Shown here one piece after another: positions 1-8,668 of a stretch of DNA of 64,000 bases. The DNA lies in the NCBI GenBank assembly GCA_003482455.1, contig DMYW01000020.1:64913-128912 (forward strand). Direction: 5' to 3'. Source of the stretch: Rheinheimera sp. (GTDB lineage Bacteria > Pseudomonadota > Gammaproteobacteria > Enterobacterales > Alteromonadaceae). The translations under genes were made by a program, and so were the position numbers. The notes below the pieces were generated by a model. That model saw nothing but the letters and a program-made list of their open reading frames with translations, was not told the DNA's origin and ran no database searches. Within the stretch, counting starts at the first letter, position 1. Every line of letters starts with the position of its first letter.

Positions 1-1338
1 GCGCTTAACGCTGGCGCTGGTACAGATACTGTGACTGTGTCTGCCCTTGGAGTTACAGCAGCTAAGTTTATTGTTATCAATCCAGATGAGTTTTCATTCA
101 TCTCTGCAGCTACTTCAGTGGTTGAAATTCCGCTGAACACGGCACATTCGGAGTCAGTGATTTGGAAGCATAATTCTGCCCCAGTCGCCAGTGCTGATGT
201 TCGCTTTGTTACAACTCGTGGTGCGTTAGCTGCGGATGCTGTTGGACTTGGCAGTAAAACCGTACTGGATACGACGACTGATGCCAGTGGTATCGCGACC
301 GTGTTCATGAAGTCAAGTCAATCAGGATTGACAATGATTGCGGCTGAGTCTATTTCTGCGTCTCCAGCAATCTCTACATCACGTTTAGTCGAGTTTGTGG
401 CAACAGATGCACAAAAAGTTGAAGTCCAAGTCGTGCCAGCACAAATTGCAGCGGGCGAAAGTGCCACGGTGCAAGCGATTGTGCGTGACCCTCTGAACAA
501 CCCTGTGAAGAACAAAACCATAGTGTTTAGTATTACAAACGGCTTTGGCGGTTCTATTTCTCCGGTTACTGCAGTGACGAACTCACAAGGTGTTGCAACA
601 ACTACGTTCACCGCAGACACAGCGTCACCAGGTTCAGGTACACCAAGCGATCCAACCGGCTTAAATGTGAAGGCAGCGTTAGTGACGGACGAAACCATTA
701 ACGGTACTGGCTCTGTTGCAGTTGGTCAACGTACGCTGTTCTTCCGCTTCGGTACCGGTAATATTGTCGAGAAGAAAGAACTGTCGCTGTATTCAAAACA
801 GTTTGCTGTTCTAGTAACTGACTCTTCAGGTAATGCAGTTCCAAATCAACAATTGACAGTTGCGGTTTATCCGAAATTATACTCAAAAGGCGTTTGGGCT
901 CGCTATCCAATCACAGGAGCGTTTAAGTATTGGTTGCCGGTGCGCTCGACAAACAATGCTCCTGATTGTGGTACTGAGGACGTAAACCGTAACGGCATTC
1001 TCGACAGCGGTGAGGATGCGAATAACGATGCTCAGTTAACTCCTGGAAACCTAGTGGCTGTGGAGCGCACTGTAACTGCTGATGCAGAAGGTATCGCTTA
1101 CTTCAACTTGGTGTATCCGATTGAGTATGGTGCATGGGTTGATGTGGATGTCGCAGTACGTGGTGCGGCGAGTGGCACTGAAAACGAAACATCTCGAACC
1201 TTTACACTTTCATATTCCGCTGATGATGTTAGTAACGAATCAATTAAACCGATTGCGAACCCATGGGGTGCAAAAGTCAGTTTGTTTGATGAGTCGACCA
1301 ACACGTTTGCAGATGGTGATTTGTGTACGGTTCAATAA
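1..1338 (+). CDS. Ig-like (Big-1 type) surface protein, 3' part
   Basis: The reading frame is open from the first base, so this is the C-terminal 445 residues of a larger protein that starts before the window. It holds at least two bacterial Ig-like (invasin/Big-1) repeats, recognised by the pattern AAGESATVQAIVRD..NPVKNKTI...TNSQGVATTTF; another repeat-like edge lies near TDASGIATVFM. Near residue 330 an acidic loop, DVNRNGILDSGED followed by NNDAQ, has the D-x-N-x-N-G spacing of calcium-binding (EF-hand or thrombospondin-3-like) loops. There is no membrane segment or sorting signal at the C-terminus, which ends in DGDLCTVQ. Such proteins are usually exported adhesins or outer-membrane-anchored stalks; the export signal would lie upstream. 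The fold call is fairly sure; the role is inferred. Confidence 0.8.
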   Translation, partial: ALNAGAGTDTVTVSALGVTAAKFIVINPDEFSFISAATSVVEIPLNTAHSESVIWKHNSAPVASADVRFVTTRGALAADAVGLGSKTVLDTTTDASGIATVFMKSSQSGLTMIAAESISASPAISTSRLVEFVATDAQKVEVQVVPAQIAAGESATVQAIVRDPLNNPVKNKTIVFSITNGFGGSISPVTAVTNSQGVATTTFTADTASPGSGTPSDPTGLNVKAALVTDETINGTGSVAVGQRTLFFRFGTGNIVEKKELSLYSKQFAVLVTDSSGNAVPNQQLTVAVYPKLYSKGVWARYPITGAFKYWLPVRSTNNAPDCGTEDVNRNGILDSGEDANNDAQLTPGNLVAVERTVTADAEGIAYFNLVYPIEYGAWVDVDVAVRGAASGTENETSRTFTLSYSADDVSNESIKPIANPWGAKVSLFDESTNTFADGDLCTVQ

Positions 1339-1354
1339 CTTAGTTAATGGAAAG

Positions 1355-1379
1355 GCCCTCTTCGGAGGGCTTTTTTTTT
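1355..1379 (+). terminator. Rho-independent terminator of the Ig-like gene
   Basis: The stem GCCCTC/GAGGGC closes on a stable TTCG tetraloop and is followed by nine T, starting 17 bases after the stop codon. Confidence 0.92.
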
Positions 1380-1702
1380 GGCCTTAGTTATGTTCTCTAA
1401 CTATGCTAATTTTGTCAGCTATGCAATTAATATGCATATCCAAGCGCTGCTCGAGAAAGCGCAGTGGTAAGCATGATTGACAAGTCCAAGTGAACTGATA
1501 TATCTGCATTAACGGGTCTGGTTCGCTGTGGGTTTGTCGCGTTTATTTCGTCTTATAGTGTTGAAATTCAAAGATAAATTCGAATTTAGGTCGCGGTGGT
1601 TAACGGCTAAGAGTTCCAAACGAGACTAGTGTGAGTTTGGCATTTAATAAAACGTGCAAAAAGATTGTTTTGCATTTATATGCAGTATTTCGCGAGGGGA
1701 AA
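1380..1702 (+). promoter_or_regulatory. 323-base leader of the ureohydrolase gene with palindromic elements
   Basis: No gene or RNA is recognisable here. Close to the downstream start there are two overlapping palindromes: TGCAAAA, six bases, TTTTGCA at 1655-1674, and TGCATTTATATGCA at 1671-1684. The second has the 5-4-5 shape of an ArgR (ARG) box (TGAAT-wwww-ATTCA type), but no second box sits at the usual 21-base phase. ATGCA/TGCAT palindromes also occur near 1419-1435. The identity of any regulator is a guess. Confidence 0.4.
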
Positions 1703-2815
1703 ATGAATACAGAGTTTAATGCGTTCTTAACTATGTTGGGATCTTGTTTGTGTCCGCCTGGCGATGGGGTCTATACCGTCAATACTGCAAAAGAACGTAA
1801 AGAAGTTTTGCGCCGTCAGTTGTTTCAACAATCTGATGATGTGCGCGATAAGTGGCTGCAGCAACTAGCGAATTTGCCAACAGATGGCAACCAAGCAGCA
1901 ATTTTAGGCATCAGCTCTGACTGTGGTGGCGGCATTTTACGTGGTGCGAACTGGGGACCACTATTTTTGCGTTTAGCTCTGCTAGAGCAACAACCCGACA
2001 GTTACACTTTTGATTTAGGTGATGTCCGCGTAGTGCCACATCTATTGCATGACAAGTACCTTAATGGACAGACCATCAGCCACTGTCAACAAGTGTTGTA
2101 TCCAAATACGCAGCATGAACTGCCGGTAAGTCCGCTCTCTATCACAGAATTTGTTGCAGATGCCTTTTATCAACTATTTCCAGAAAAAGGCTTGTTTGGC
2201 ATCGGTGGTGATCATTCCATCAGCTACCCGCTGACCAAATCTTATTTGAAAGCTCGCCGCGGACGAGGTGTGCGCACGGCAATAATCCATTTTGATGCTC
2301 ATACGGATTTGCTGACCGAACGCTTGGGGATTGACCTGTGTTTTGGCTCTTGGTGTACGCATATTCTGGAGTTTTTGCCCAGTCCAGCCAACTTGATCCA
2401 ATTAGGTATACGCTCTAGTGGCAAACCAAAAAGTCACTGGCAAGACACATTTGGTGTGACCCAGTTTTGGGCTGACGAAATCCGTCAACACGGTGCGGTG
2501 GTGGTGGCACAAAATATTATTGCACAGCTGAAAGAAGCTCAGGTAGATGAGTTGTACGTCAGTTATGACATCGATGCTTTAGATGCAAGTTTTGCGGCAG
2601 CGACTGGCACGCCAGAGTTTGGCGGTATGACGCCGGATGAGTCCCTAACCATTCTAAAGTTACTAGCGGCGGAGTTCCCGATCACGGCTGCAGATATGAT
2701 GGAAATTGCGCCGTTCACCGATGCAACTGGCCAAGGAGTTGGAGCGAATATTAGTACTTTGCGTGAAGGGGCAAAACTATCTGCTTTCTTGTTGGATGCG
2801 ATTAACAAGCGATAG
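1703..2815 (+). CDS. Arginase/agmatinase/formimidoylglutamase family hydrolase
   Basis: A 370-residue ureohydrolase that should hydrolyse a guanidino or formimino substrate with a binuclear Mn centre in the cytoplasm. All metal-ligand motifs are visible: GIGGDHS (about residue 171), HFDAHTD (about 197) and SYDIDALD (about 285), followed by GTPEFGGMTPDE. The frame is open from a GTG at 1631, but ATG 1703 has a strong site (GAGGGGA, 1694-1700) and gives the more compact protein. The first 80 residues are longer than in a minimal arginase and carry no recognised motif. There are no hut or arginine-degradation genes beside it, so substrate (arginine, agmatine, formimidoylglutamate or another) cannot be fixed. 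Palindromes just upstream suggest dedicated regulation. Confidence 0.85.
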   Translation: MNTEFNAFLTMLGSCLCPPGDGVYTVNTAKERKEVLRRQLFQQSDDVRDKWLQQLANLPTDGNQAAILGISSDCGGGILRGANWGPLFLRLALLEQQPDSYTFDLGDVRVVPHLLHDKYLNGQTISHCQQVLYPNTQHELPVSPLSITEFVADAFYQLFPEKGLFGIGGDHSISYPLTKSYLKARRGRGVRTAIIHFDAHTDLLTERLGIDLCFGSWCTHILEFLPSPANLIQLGIRSSGKPKSHWQDTFGVTQFWADEIRQHGAVVVAQNIIAQLKEAQVDELYVSYDIDALDASFAAATGTPEFGGMTPDESLTILKLLAAEFPITAADMMEIAPFTDATGQGVGANISTLREGAKLSAFLLDAINKR

Positions 2816-2950
2816 AATTTACCTTAGACGGCTACGGCTGACCGCATAGTTCGCCGTAGTCAACAAAATAATTTTGTGACGGAAATGGCTGTTTAACCAG
2901 CAAACGGACCATCTTTCTTAGTCTGTCGATGACAATTGTGCTATTGCCAC

Positions 2951-2979
2951 TTGTCACAACCGCCGTTTACGGATATACG
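2951..2979 (+). promoter_or_regulatory. Candidate sigma-70 promoter of topA
   Basis: TTGTCA and TATACG are separated by exactly 17 bases, about 50 bases before the topA start. This is the best match in the 215-base gap between 2816 and 3030, which otherwise holds nothing I recognise. Confidence 0.45.
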
Positions 2980-3030
2980 TTAAAAAGCAAAAAAGACTAG
3001 CAAAATTTTTATAGGGACTCCTTCACACCA

Positions 3031-5622
3031 ATGGCGAAATCTCTGGTCATCGTCGAATCCCCGGCAAAGGCAAAAACAATCAATAAATACTTAGGTGCTG
3101 ATTACGTTGTAAAAAGCAGTGTTGGCCATATCCGCGATCTGCCATCGAGCAGTTCAAAAGACAAAACCAAGTCGACCGAAACCAAACTAAGTAAAGAGGA
3201 AAAGGAATATCAGGCGCTAGTTGACCGGATGGGGATCGATCCGCAAAACGGCTGGAAAGCTCGCTATGAAATTCTCGAAGGCAAAGAAAAAGTAGTCAAA
3301 GAACTTAAGCAGCTTGCCGACAAAGCAGACACTGTTTATCTGGCAACCGACTTGGACCGCGAAGGGGAAGCCATCGCGTGGCATTTGCAACAAATCATTG
3401 GCGGTAAACCTGAGAAGTTTAAGCGAGTGGTGTTTAACGAAATCACCAAAAACGCTATCCAAAACGCGTTTAAAGAGCCTGGTGAAGTCAATGAAGACAG
3501 AGTGAATGCTCAACAGGCCCGACGCTTCTTAGACCGCGTGGTTGGCTTTATGGTATCTCCGCTGCTTTGGAAAAAAGTCGCTCGTGGTTTGTCTGCGGGG
3601 CGGGTTCAATCCGTTGCGGTGCGCCTTGTGGTGGAGCGTGAGCGAGAGATCAAAGCTTTTGTGCCAGAAGAGTATTGGACTATTGATGCCAACACTTCCA
3701 CGGCAAATCGCGCAGCTTTGGCGCTAGAAGTAACGAAAGAGGCGGGTAAAGCCTTTCGGCCGATCAATGAACAGCAAACTCAAGCTGCAGTGCAGGTTTT
3801 GCAACGTGCAGCCTATCAAGTTGTTGAACGCGAAGACAAACCATCAAGTTCTAAGCCACAGGCCCCGTTTATTACGTCTACGCTGCAGCAAGCCGCAAGT
3901 ACTCGGCTTGGTTATGGCGTCAAAAAAACTATGATGATGGCGCAGCGTCTATATGAAGCTGGTTACATCACTTATATGCGTACGGACTCGACGAATTTGT
4001 CAGCAGAAGCTGTCAGTGCGGCGCGCGATTTCATCGGCAGCCACTTTGGTTCCAAGTATTTGCCAGCAGAAGCGCCTGTTTACGGTAGCAAAGCTAATGC
4101 CCAAGAGGCGCACGAAGCCATCCGCCCATCGGATGTGAACGTTCAGGCTGCCAGTTTGGGTGATATGGAGGCCGATGCTCGCAAACTGTATGAGCTGATT
4201 TGGCGGCAGTTTGTTGCATGCCAAATGACGAATGCTCTGTATGACGTGACCAATATCACGGTGCAAGCCGATAAGTTCGAGCTGAAAGCAAAAGGGCGTG
4301 TATTGCGCTTTGATGGTTGGACTCGAGTTCAGCCGCAACAGAAGAATAAAGACGAAAAAGAAACCGAACTGCCTGACGTGAAAGTCGGTGAAACTTTACA
4401 GCTGCAGCAACTATTGCCAGCACAACACTTTACCAAGCCTCCAGCGCGTTATAGCGAAGCAAGTCTGGTAAAAGAGCTTGAGAAGCGTGGTATTGGCCGA
4501 CCTTCAACCTATGCTGCGATCATCTCGACGATCCAAGAGCGTGGGTATGTCAAAGTCGATAATCGCCGTTTCTATGCGGAAAAAATGGGCGAAATCGTCA
4601 CCGATCGGTTGACGGATAATTTTGCCGATCTGATGAGCTACGATTTCACGGCCAATATGGAATTGAAGTTGGATGACATAGCCAACGGCGCGGCAAAGTG
4701 GCGCAAAGTATTGGATAATTTCTACACAGATTTTTCTGCCAAGCTGAAATCCGCTGAATTGGATCCATCACAAGGTGGCATGAAAAATAACCAGTTTGTG
4801 TTAACCGACATTGTATGCCCGACTTGTGGTCGTCCAATGGGGATCCGCACGGCGACAACCGGAGTCTTCCTTGGTTGCTCCGGTTATAACTTACCGCCGA
4901 AAGAGCGCTGCACCACAACGATGAACTTGGTTCCTGGTGATGATGTCGTGTCGGTTGAAGACGATGATGAGTTAGAAACCGAAATGCTGCGGCACAAAAA
5001 GCGCTGCGGCAAGTGCGGCACTGCGATGGACCCATATCTGCTCGATGAAGGTCGTAAACTTTATATCTGTGGTAACAACCCAAGTTGTGATGGTTATCAT
5101 GTTGAATCGGGTGCTTTTAAAATCAAGGGCTATGATGGGCCTTTGATAGAATGCGAAAAATGCGGCTCTGATATGCAGTTGAAAACTGGCCGCTTTGGTA
5201 AGTATTTCGGTTGTACGAACGACACCTGCAAAAACACTCGTAAGCTACTGAAAAATGGTGAAGCCGCACCACCAAAAGAAGATCCGGTGCATTTACCAGA
5301 GTTGCGATGCGAAAAGTCAGACGCGTATTTTGTGTTGCGAGATGGTGCCGCCGGCTTATTTTTAGCTGCGTCAACTTTTCCGAGAAGCCGTGAAACTCGT
5401 GCGCCATTGGTTGCGGAATTGCAACGCTTCCGCGAGCGATTGATGCCGAAGTTTTTCTATTTAGCAGATGCACCGGCAGCTGACCCGCAAGGCAACCCTG
5501 CGGTGATCCGTTGGAGTCGTAAAACAAAGCAACAGTATGTAATGTCAGAAAAAGATGGCAAAGCAACAGGCTGGAGCGTGTGGTACCAAAATGGTAAGTG
5601 GTTAGAATCAAAAGGCGAATAA
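3031..5622 (+). CDS. topA: DNA topoisomerase I
   Basis: Type IA topoisomerase of 863 residues (E. coli 865) that relaxes negative supercoils behind transcription and replication. The N-terminal Toprim domain starts SLVIVESPAKAKTI and includes DLDREGEAIAWHL with the metal-binding acidic triad. The catalytic tyrosine is Y315 in YITYMRTDST. The C-terminal third carries three Cys4 zinc fingers (CPTCGRP, CGKCGTAM and CEKCGSD starts) and an extra basic tail ending near residue 863. ATG 3031 is the natural start. The gene stands alone between its own promoter and a strong bidirectional terminator; cysB lies about 2 kb further on, an arrangement also seen in E. coli (topA-cysB). Confidence 0.98.
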   Translation: MAKSLVIVESPAKAKTINKYLGADYVVKSSVGHIRDLPSSSSKDKTKSTETKLSKEEKEYQALVDRMGIDPQNGWKARYEILEGKEKVVKELKQLADKADTVYLATDLDREGEAIAWHLQQIIGGKPEKFKRVVFNEITKNAIQNAFKEPGEVNEDRVNAQQARRFLDRVVGFMVSPLLWKKVARGLSAGRVQSVAVRLVVEREREIKAFVPEEYWTIDANTSTANRAALALEVTKEAGKAFRPINEQQTQAAVQVLQRAAYQVVEREDKPSSSKPQAPFITSTLQQAASTRLGYGVKKTMMMAQRLYEAGYITYMRTDSTNLSAEAVSAARDFIGSHFGSKYLPAEAPVYGSKANAQEAHEAIRPSDVNVQAASLGDMEADARKLYELIWRQFVACQMTNALYDVTNITVQADKFELKAKGRVLRFDGWTRVQPQQKNKDEKETELPDVKVGETLQLQQLLPAQHFTKPPARYSEASLVKELEKRGIGRPSTYAAIISTIQERGYVKVDNRRFYAEKMGEIVTDRLTDNFADLMSYDFTANMELKLDDIANGAAKWRKVLDNFYTDFSAKLKSAELDPSQGGMKNNQFVLTDIVCPTCGRPMGIRTATTGVFLGCSGYNLPPKERCTTTMNLVPGDDVVSVEDDDELETEMLRHKKRCGKCGTAMDPYLLDEGRKLYICGNNPSCDGYHVESGAFKIKGYDGPLIECEKCGSDMQLKTGRFGKYFGCTNDTCKNTRKLLKNGEAAPPKEDPVHLPELRCEKSDAYFVLRDGAAGLFLAASTFPRSRETRAPLVAELQRFRERLMPKFFYLADAPAADPQGNPAVIRWSRKTKQQYVMSEKDGKATGWSVWYQNGKWLESKGE

Positions 5623-5638
5623 GCTTTGTGATGGAACG

Positions 5639-5665
5639 AAAAAAGCCGCGTTAAGCGGCTTTTTT
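5639..5665. terminator. Bidirectional terminator between topA and the leftward unknown gene
   Basis: GCCGC/GCGGC (5645-5659) is flanked by six A on the left and six T on the right, so it can stop transcription from topA and from the leftward gene ending at 5726. Confidence 0.9.
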
Positions 5666-5725
5666 GTTGGTGGAGTTCGACATGCAAGCTGTGCACTTAT
5701 GCGGTGGATGGTTATTGATAGTGAC

Positions 5726-6493
5726 CTACCATTTCCGTTTCGGAGCGAACAATACATCCAAATCGTTGTTTTCGGCTTCTTCTTTTTTCTGCCGATCTCG
5801 AGCATTGCCTTCTTTTAATTCTTCGGCGATTTGTTCAAGGATTTGCATAACTTCAAGGCGACGCGTCTGGATGTAGTCGTCCGCATAATTTGCGTTTGAT
5901 AACGTAGCCAGAGCTTTTTCAAAACATTGCCGAGCTGACCCTAGCATATGGTTTGAACGGGCTTGGTTACCACGTTTGATTTGGCTTTCCACATTAATAC
6001 GTAACTGTAAATTTTCTAAGCGACGATCTTCATACACCACAATTTGCGTGTCGACGTTACCTCGAGCATGTTCAGCCCTGAGGATGGTGCGTAGCTTTTT
6101 AATACCTTGAATTAAACTGATAATTTGCTTTTCAGCATCCGGCATGACGATGTTTTCAGTGCCCTGATTTGAGGGATTTTTGCTGAGTTCCTCTAACCGT
6201 TTCTGCGTGTCATTCAAGCGACTTTTCAAGTCACGTGACGAAGGCTCCAATTCAACCATGGCTTCTAAAATATACGCGATACGCTTTAGCAACATCGTAA
6301 TAATGGCGTTCGTGAGTGGAACATTCGCGGCATTAAGCAGGATTTCTTCCGTGTCTTCCAGCATCGAGCGAAGTTTAGCAAACTCAGCTCTTTTTAATGT
6401 CGCAAGTCGATCCTTGTGTTGTTGCACTGCGTTCATAATGACCGCAATGATCACGAGCGCTATCACCAGAACGATGATGATAGAAAAAATCAT
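5726..6493 (-). CDS. Membrane-anchored coiled-coil protein of unknown function
   Basis: A 255-residue protein I do not recognise at family level. It begins with one strong membrane segment (residues 2-24, IFSIIIVLVIALVIIAVI), followed by a long, charged, mostly helical cytoplasmic region with heptad-like stretches (residues 30-125) and a second helical region whose RARSNHMLGSARQCFEKAL pattern resembles a TPR-type helix pair. The tail is very acidic/basic and ends in APKRKW. ATG 6493 has GAGG five bases upstream; a GTG two codons earlier is less likely. It lies 71 bases downstream of an orphan histidine kinase on the same strand, so the two are probably co-transcribed. It could be a scaffold or signalling partner, but nothing in the sequence proves this. 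Confidence 0.7.
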   Translation of the reverse strand: MIFSIIIVLVIALVIIAVIMNAVQQHKDRLATLKRAEFAKLRSMLEDTEEILLNAANVPLTNAIITMLLKRIAYILEAMVELEPSSRDLKSRLNDTQKRLEELSKNPSNQGTENIVMPDAEKQIISLIQGIKKLRTILRAEHARGNVDTQIVVYEDRRLENLQLRINVESQIKRGNQARSNHMLGSARQCFEKALATLSNANYADDYIQTRRLEVMQILEQIAEELKEGNARDRQKKEEAENNDLDVLFAPKRKW

Positions 6494-6564
6494 CTGCACC
6501 TCGGAAAGCAGTTATCCATGCATCTTAACCACAAATCGTCGAAAATGCCATGTTGATCAACAAG

Positions 6565-7251
6565 TCACGGTAGATACAGGCTAAACAAAGCGCCGCCATA
6601 TTCACTGTGATTTTGCATCTCGATCCGCCCAGCGCGTTCGTGGTTGCGATGCGCTTCAGCGATTAGCTTTGCAAAAAATAGGCCTAAACCTGTACGCCCA
6701 GCAGACAAATGAAAAGAATCTGTCGATTCTTGTGCTTGTTCCAGCATTTCTATCGGATATCCACTGCCGTCATCATGGATTTGTACGACCAACCAATTGT
6801 CTTCAATAAAGGCTTTTAACAAAATTTTACTTTTTGAATAGCGCATGGCGTTGATCAACATGTCGTTGAGCAAACTACTGACGAGGTCATCGTCAAAAAA
6901 CCAACACAAATCGCTGTCGCATTGCACCTCGACAAGAATTTGGCGTTGTGTACTATACATTTCGTTTTTTAGCACCAATTCTTCGAGCATATCTTGCAGT
7001 GGATATTCATCTTGATGCAGCGGGAGTTGGTTTTTTTCGATGCGATACAACGCGAGCAGTTGCAATAAGTTGCTGTTCAAACGATTGGCTTCATAGTGAA
7101 TTCTGCTGAGTTCGCTACTGGCACTATCGGATGTTTCTGCCAGTTCTTGTCGCAAACTGTCCATCGACTGCAGCAACATACATAACGAATTTTTCATGTC
7201 GTGCACAGCCGATGCCAGCACGGTAGCGAAGTCAATTTCTGGATGTTCCAC
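6565..7251 (-). CDS. Soluble sensor histidine kinase without input domain
   Basis: A compact 228-residue HisKA-HATPase kinase. The phospho-acceptor region VHDMKNSL (about residue 16) is followed by the ATP-binding lid: N box NDMLINAMRYS, G1 DDGSGYP and G2 GRTGLGLFFAK near the C-terminus. There is no membrane segment, PAS, GAF or receiver domain, so it must take its signal from a partner protein, perhaps a response regulator elsewhere or the membrane protein encoded just downstream. Start choice: the sequence TGAGGA sits directly before a TTG at 7257 but six bases before a GTG at 7251, so the GTG is preferred. No response regulator gene is nearby, making this an orphan kinase. Confidence 0.85.
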   Translation of the reverse strand: MEHPEIDFATVLASAVHDMKNSLCMLLQSMDSLRQELAETSDSASSELSRIHYEANRLNSNLLQLLALYRIEKNQLPLHQDEYPLQDMLEELVLKNEMYSTQRQILVEVQCDSDLCWFFDDDLVSSLLNDMLINAMRYSKSKILLKAFIEDNWLVVQIHDDGSGYPIEMLEQAQESTDSFHLSAGRTGLGLFFAKLIAEAHRNHERAGRIEMQNHSEYGGALFSLYLP

Positions 7252-7354
7252 AAGCAATCCTCAGACAATCTTGTTATAAAAATTCACTTTTTAATAAAAA
7301 AAGCTAGGGGTTCGACCATTCTTTCGCTAGTATCAAACTATAGCGGATAGGCTT

Positions 7355-7380
7355 GTCACATGCTGCATTGTTGATGTGAC
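7355..7380 (+). promoter_or_regulatory. Inverted repeat in the cysB/kinase divergent gap
   Basis: GTCACAT and ATGTGAC form a perfect 7-base inverted repeat around a 12-base spacer, 42 bases before cysB. The half-sites face the opposite way to a CRP site. It may be an operator for either divergent gene; no protein is assigned. Confidence 0.35.
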
Positions 7381-7422
7381 GCATTCGCCATCGTCGTATT
7401 CTCGAATCTGGACGCTAATACT

Positions 7423-8400
7423 ATGAAATTACAACAGTTACGCTATATCGTGGAAGTGTTGAACCACAATTTAAATGTGTCAGCTACCGCAGAAAGTTTG
7501 TACACATCACAACCAGGCATCAGTAAACAAGTTCGGATGTTAGAAGATGAGCTGGGTATCCAAGTGTTTGGGCGTAGTGGTAAGCATCTGACTCATGTCA
7601 CGCCAGCCGGGCGCGATGTGATTGAAATTGCTCAGCAAATCCTCGCTAAAGTAGAAAGTATTAAAGCGGTTGCTAAAGAACATACCCTACCAGATCAAGG
7701 CAAACTGAATATTGCAACCACGCACACTCAAGCACGATATGCTTTGCCTGGCGTGATCAGTGGCTTTATCAAAAAATATCCAAAAGTGTCATTGCACATG
7801 CATCAAGGCACGCCGCAGCAAATTTCTGAAGCGGCGAGTCGTGGTGATGCCGATTTTGCGATCGCCACTGAAGCCATGCATTTATTCAGTGATTTGATTA
7901 TGCTGCCTTGTTACCACTGGAATCGCAGTGTCATTGTACGTACTGATCACCCGCTGGCGACGTTGGCCCGTAAAGTGGAAGTCGAAGATGTCGCTCAGTA
8001 TCCGATAGTGACTTATGTGTTTGGCTTTACCGGTCGTTCTGAATTGGACCGAGCGTTTGGTGAAAAGGGCTTGGAACCTAAGATAGTCTTTACCGCCACC
8101 GATGCTGACGTCATCAAAACGTATGTTCGCTTGGGGCTTGGTGTGGGCGTGATCGCATCGATGGCGATGGACAAAGATCTCGACAAAGATTTGGTGTCGA
8201 TTGATGCGAGCCATTTGTTTGCAGCGTCAACGACCAAAATCGGTTTCCGCAAAGGTTCATTCTTACGCACTTATATGTATGATTTTATTGAGCGTTTTGC
8301 ACCTCACCTGACAAAAGATGTGGTAGAACGCGCCAATATGATGCGCAATCAAGAAGAAATTGACCGGATGTTTGCTAAAGTGCAATTGCCAGTCCGTTGA
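7423..8400 (+). CDS. cysB: LysR-type regulator CysB
   Basis: Transcription activator of sulfate assimilation and cysteine synthesis, responding to N-acetylserine or O-acetylserine. Its 325 residues match E. coli CysB in length (324) and in its very characteristic start MKLQQLRYIVEV and helix-turn-helix region (residues 18-45, LYTSQPGISKQVRMLEDELG). The effector domain follows (residues 90-300), with the TTHTQARYALP segment typical of the CysB/Cbl subgroup rather than other LysR proteins. It sits downstream of topA as in enterobacteria and is divergent from the histidine kinase. A strong terminator follows directly. Confidence 0.96.
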   Translation: MKLQQLRYIVEVLNHNLNVSATAESLYTSQPGISKQVRMLEDELGIQVFGRSGKHLTHVTPAGRDVIEIAQQILAKVESIKAVAKEHTLPDQGKLNIATTHTQARYALPGVISGFIKKYPKVSLHMHQGTPQQISEAASRGDADFAIATEAMHLFSDLIMLPCYHWNRSVIVRTDHPLATLARKVEVEDVAQYPIVTYVFGFTGRSELDRAFGEKGLEPKIVFTATDADVIKTYVRLGLGVGVIASMAMDKDLDKDLVSIDASHLFAASTTKIGFRKGSFLRTYMYDFIERFAPHLTKDVVERANMMRNQEEIDRMFAKVQLPVR

Positions 8401-8422
8401 TAGACCGACACTGCGGCGAAAA

Positions 8423-8448
8423 ACGGCGGTGAATACCGCCGTTTTTTT
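8423..8448 (+). terminator. Terminator of cysB
   Basis: ACGGCGGT/ACCGCCGT, 8-base stem with GAAT loop, then seven T; 23 bases after the cysB stop. Confidence 0.92.
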
Positions 8449-8588
8449 ATGGACGTACTGTCCTAGCGTGCAACCTAAGCGCCCCACACATCGATAATCC
8501 AATCGCAAGCCGGCAGGTTGTAGAGCGCTCTATTACAGCCGCATTCGAATCAGTTTCCCTATCCGCCTTCGGCACTTATATCACATAT

Positions 8589-8612
8589 AGACGTCTAGAA
8601 GTTGATATGTCT
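8589..8612 (+). promoter_or_regulatory. MetJ operator: three tandem MET boxes
   Basis: AGACGTCT (8589-8596) is an exact MET box. It is followed without gap by AGAAGTTG (5 of 8 matches) and ATATGTCT (6 of 8), giving the head-to-tail 8-base repeat that MetJ dimers bind cooperatively in E. coli. The array lies 57 bases before the metR start, so methionine/SAM should repress metR through MetJ. No metJ gene is in the window. Confidence 0.75.
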
Positions 8613-8668
8613 AAAATAAGGCGGTAAGCTGAGGCCAGCTAATCGCCCGACCTTTGAGCAGAGTACGT

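Noticed and set aside
4646..5083. 145-residue leftward frame inside topA
   Set aside because: Antisense shadow of conserved topA codons, no ribosome site.
7355..7380. CRP site at the cysB inverted repeat
   Set aside because: The half-sites read TCACA then TGTGA, the reverse order of TGTGA-N6-TCACA, with a 12-base spacer.
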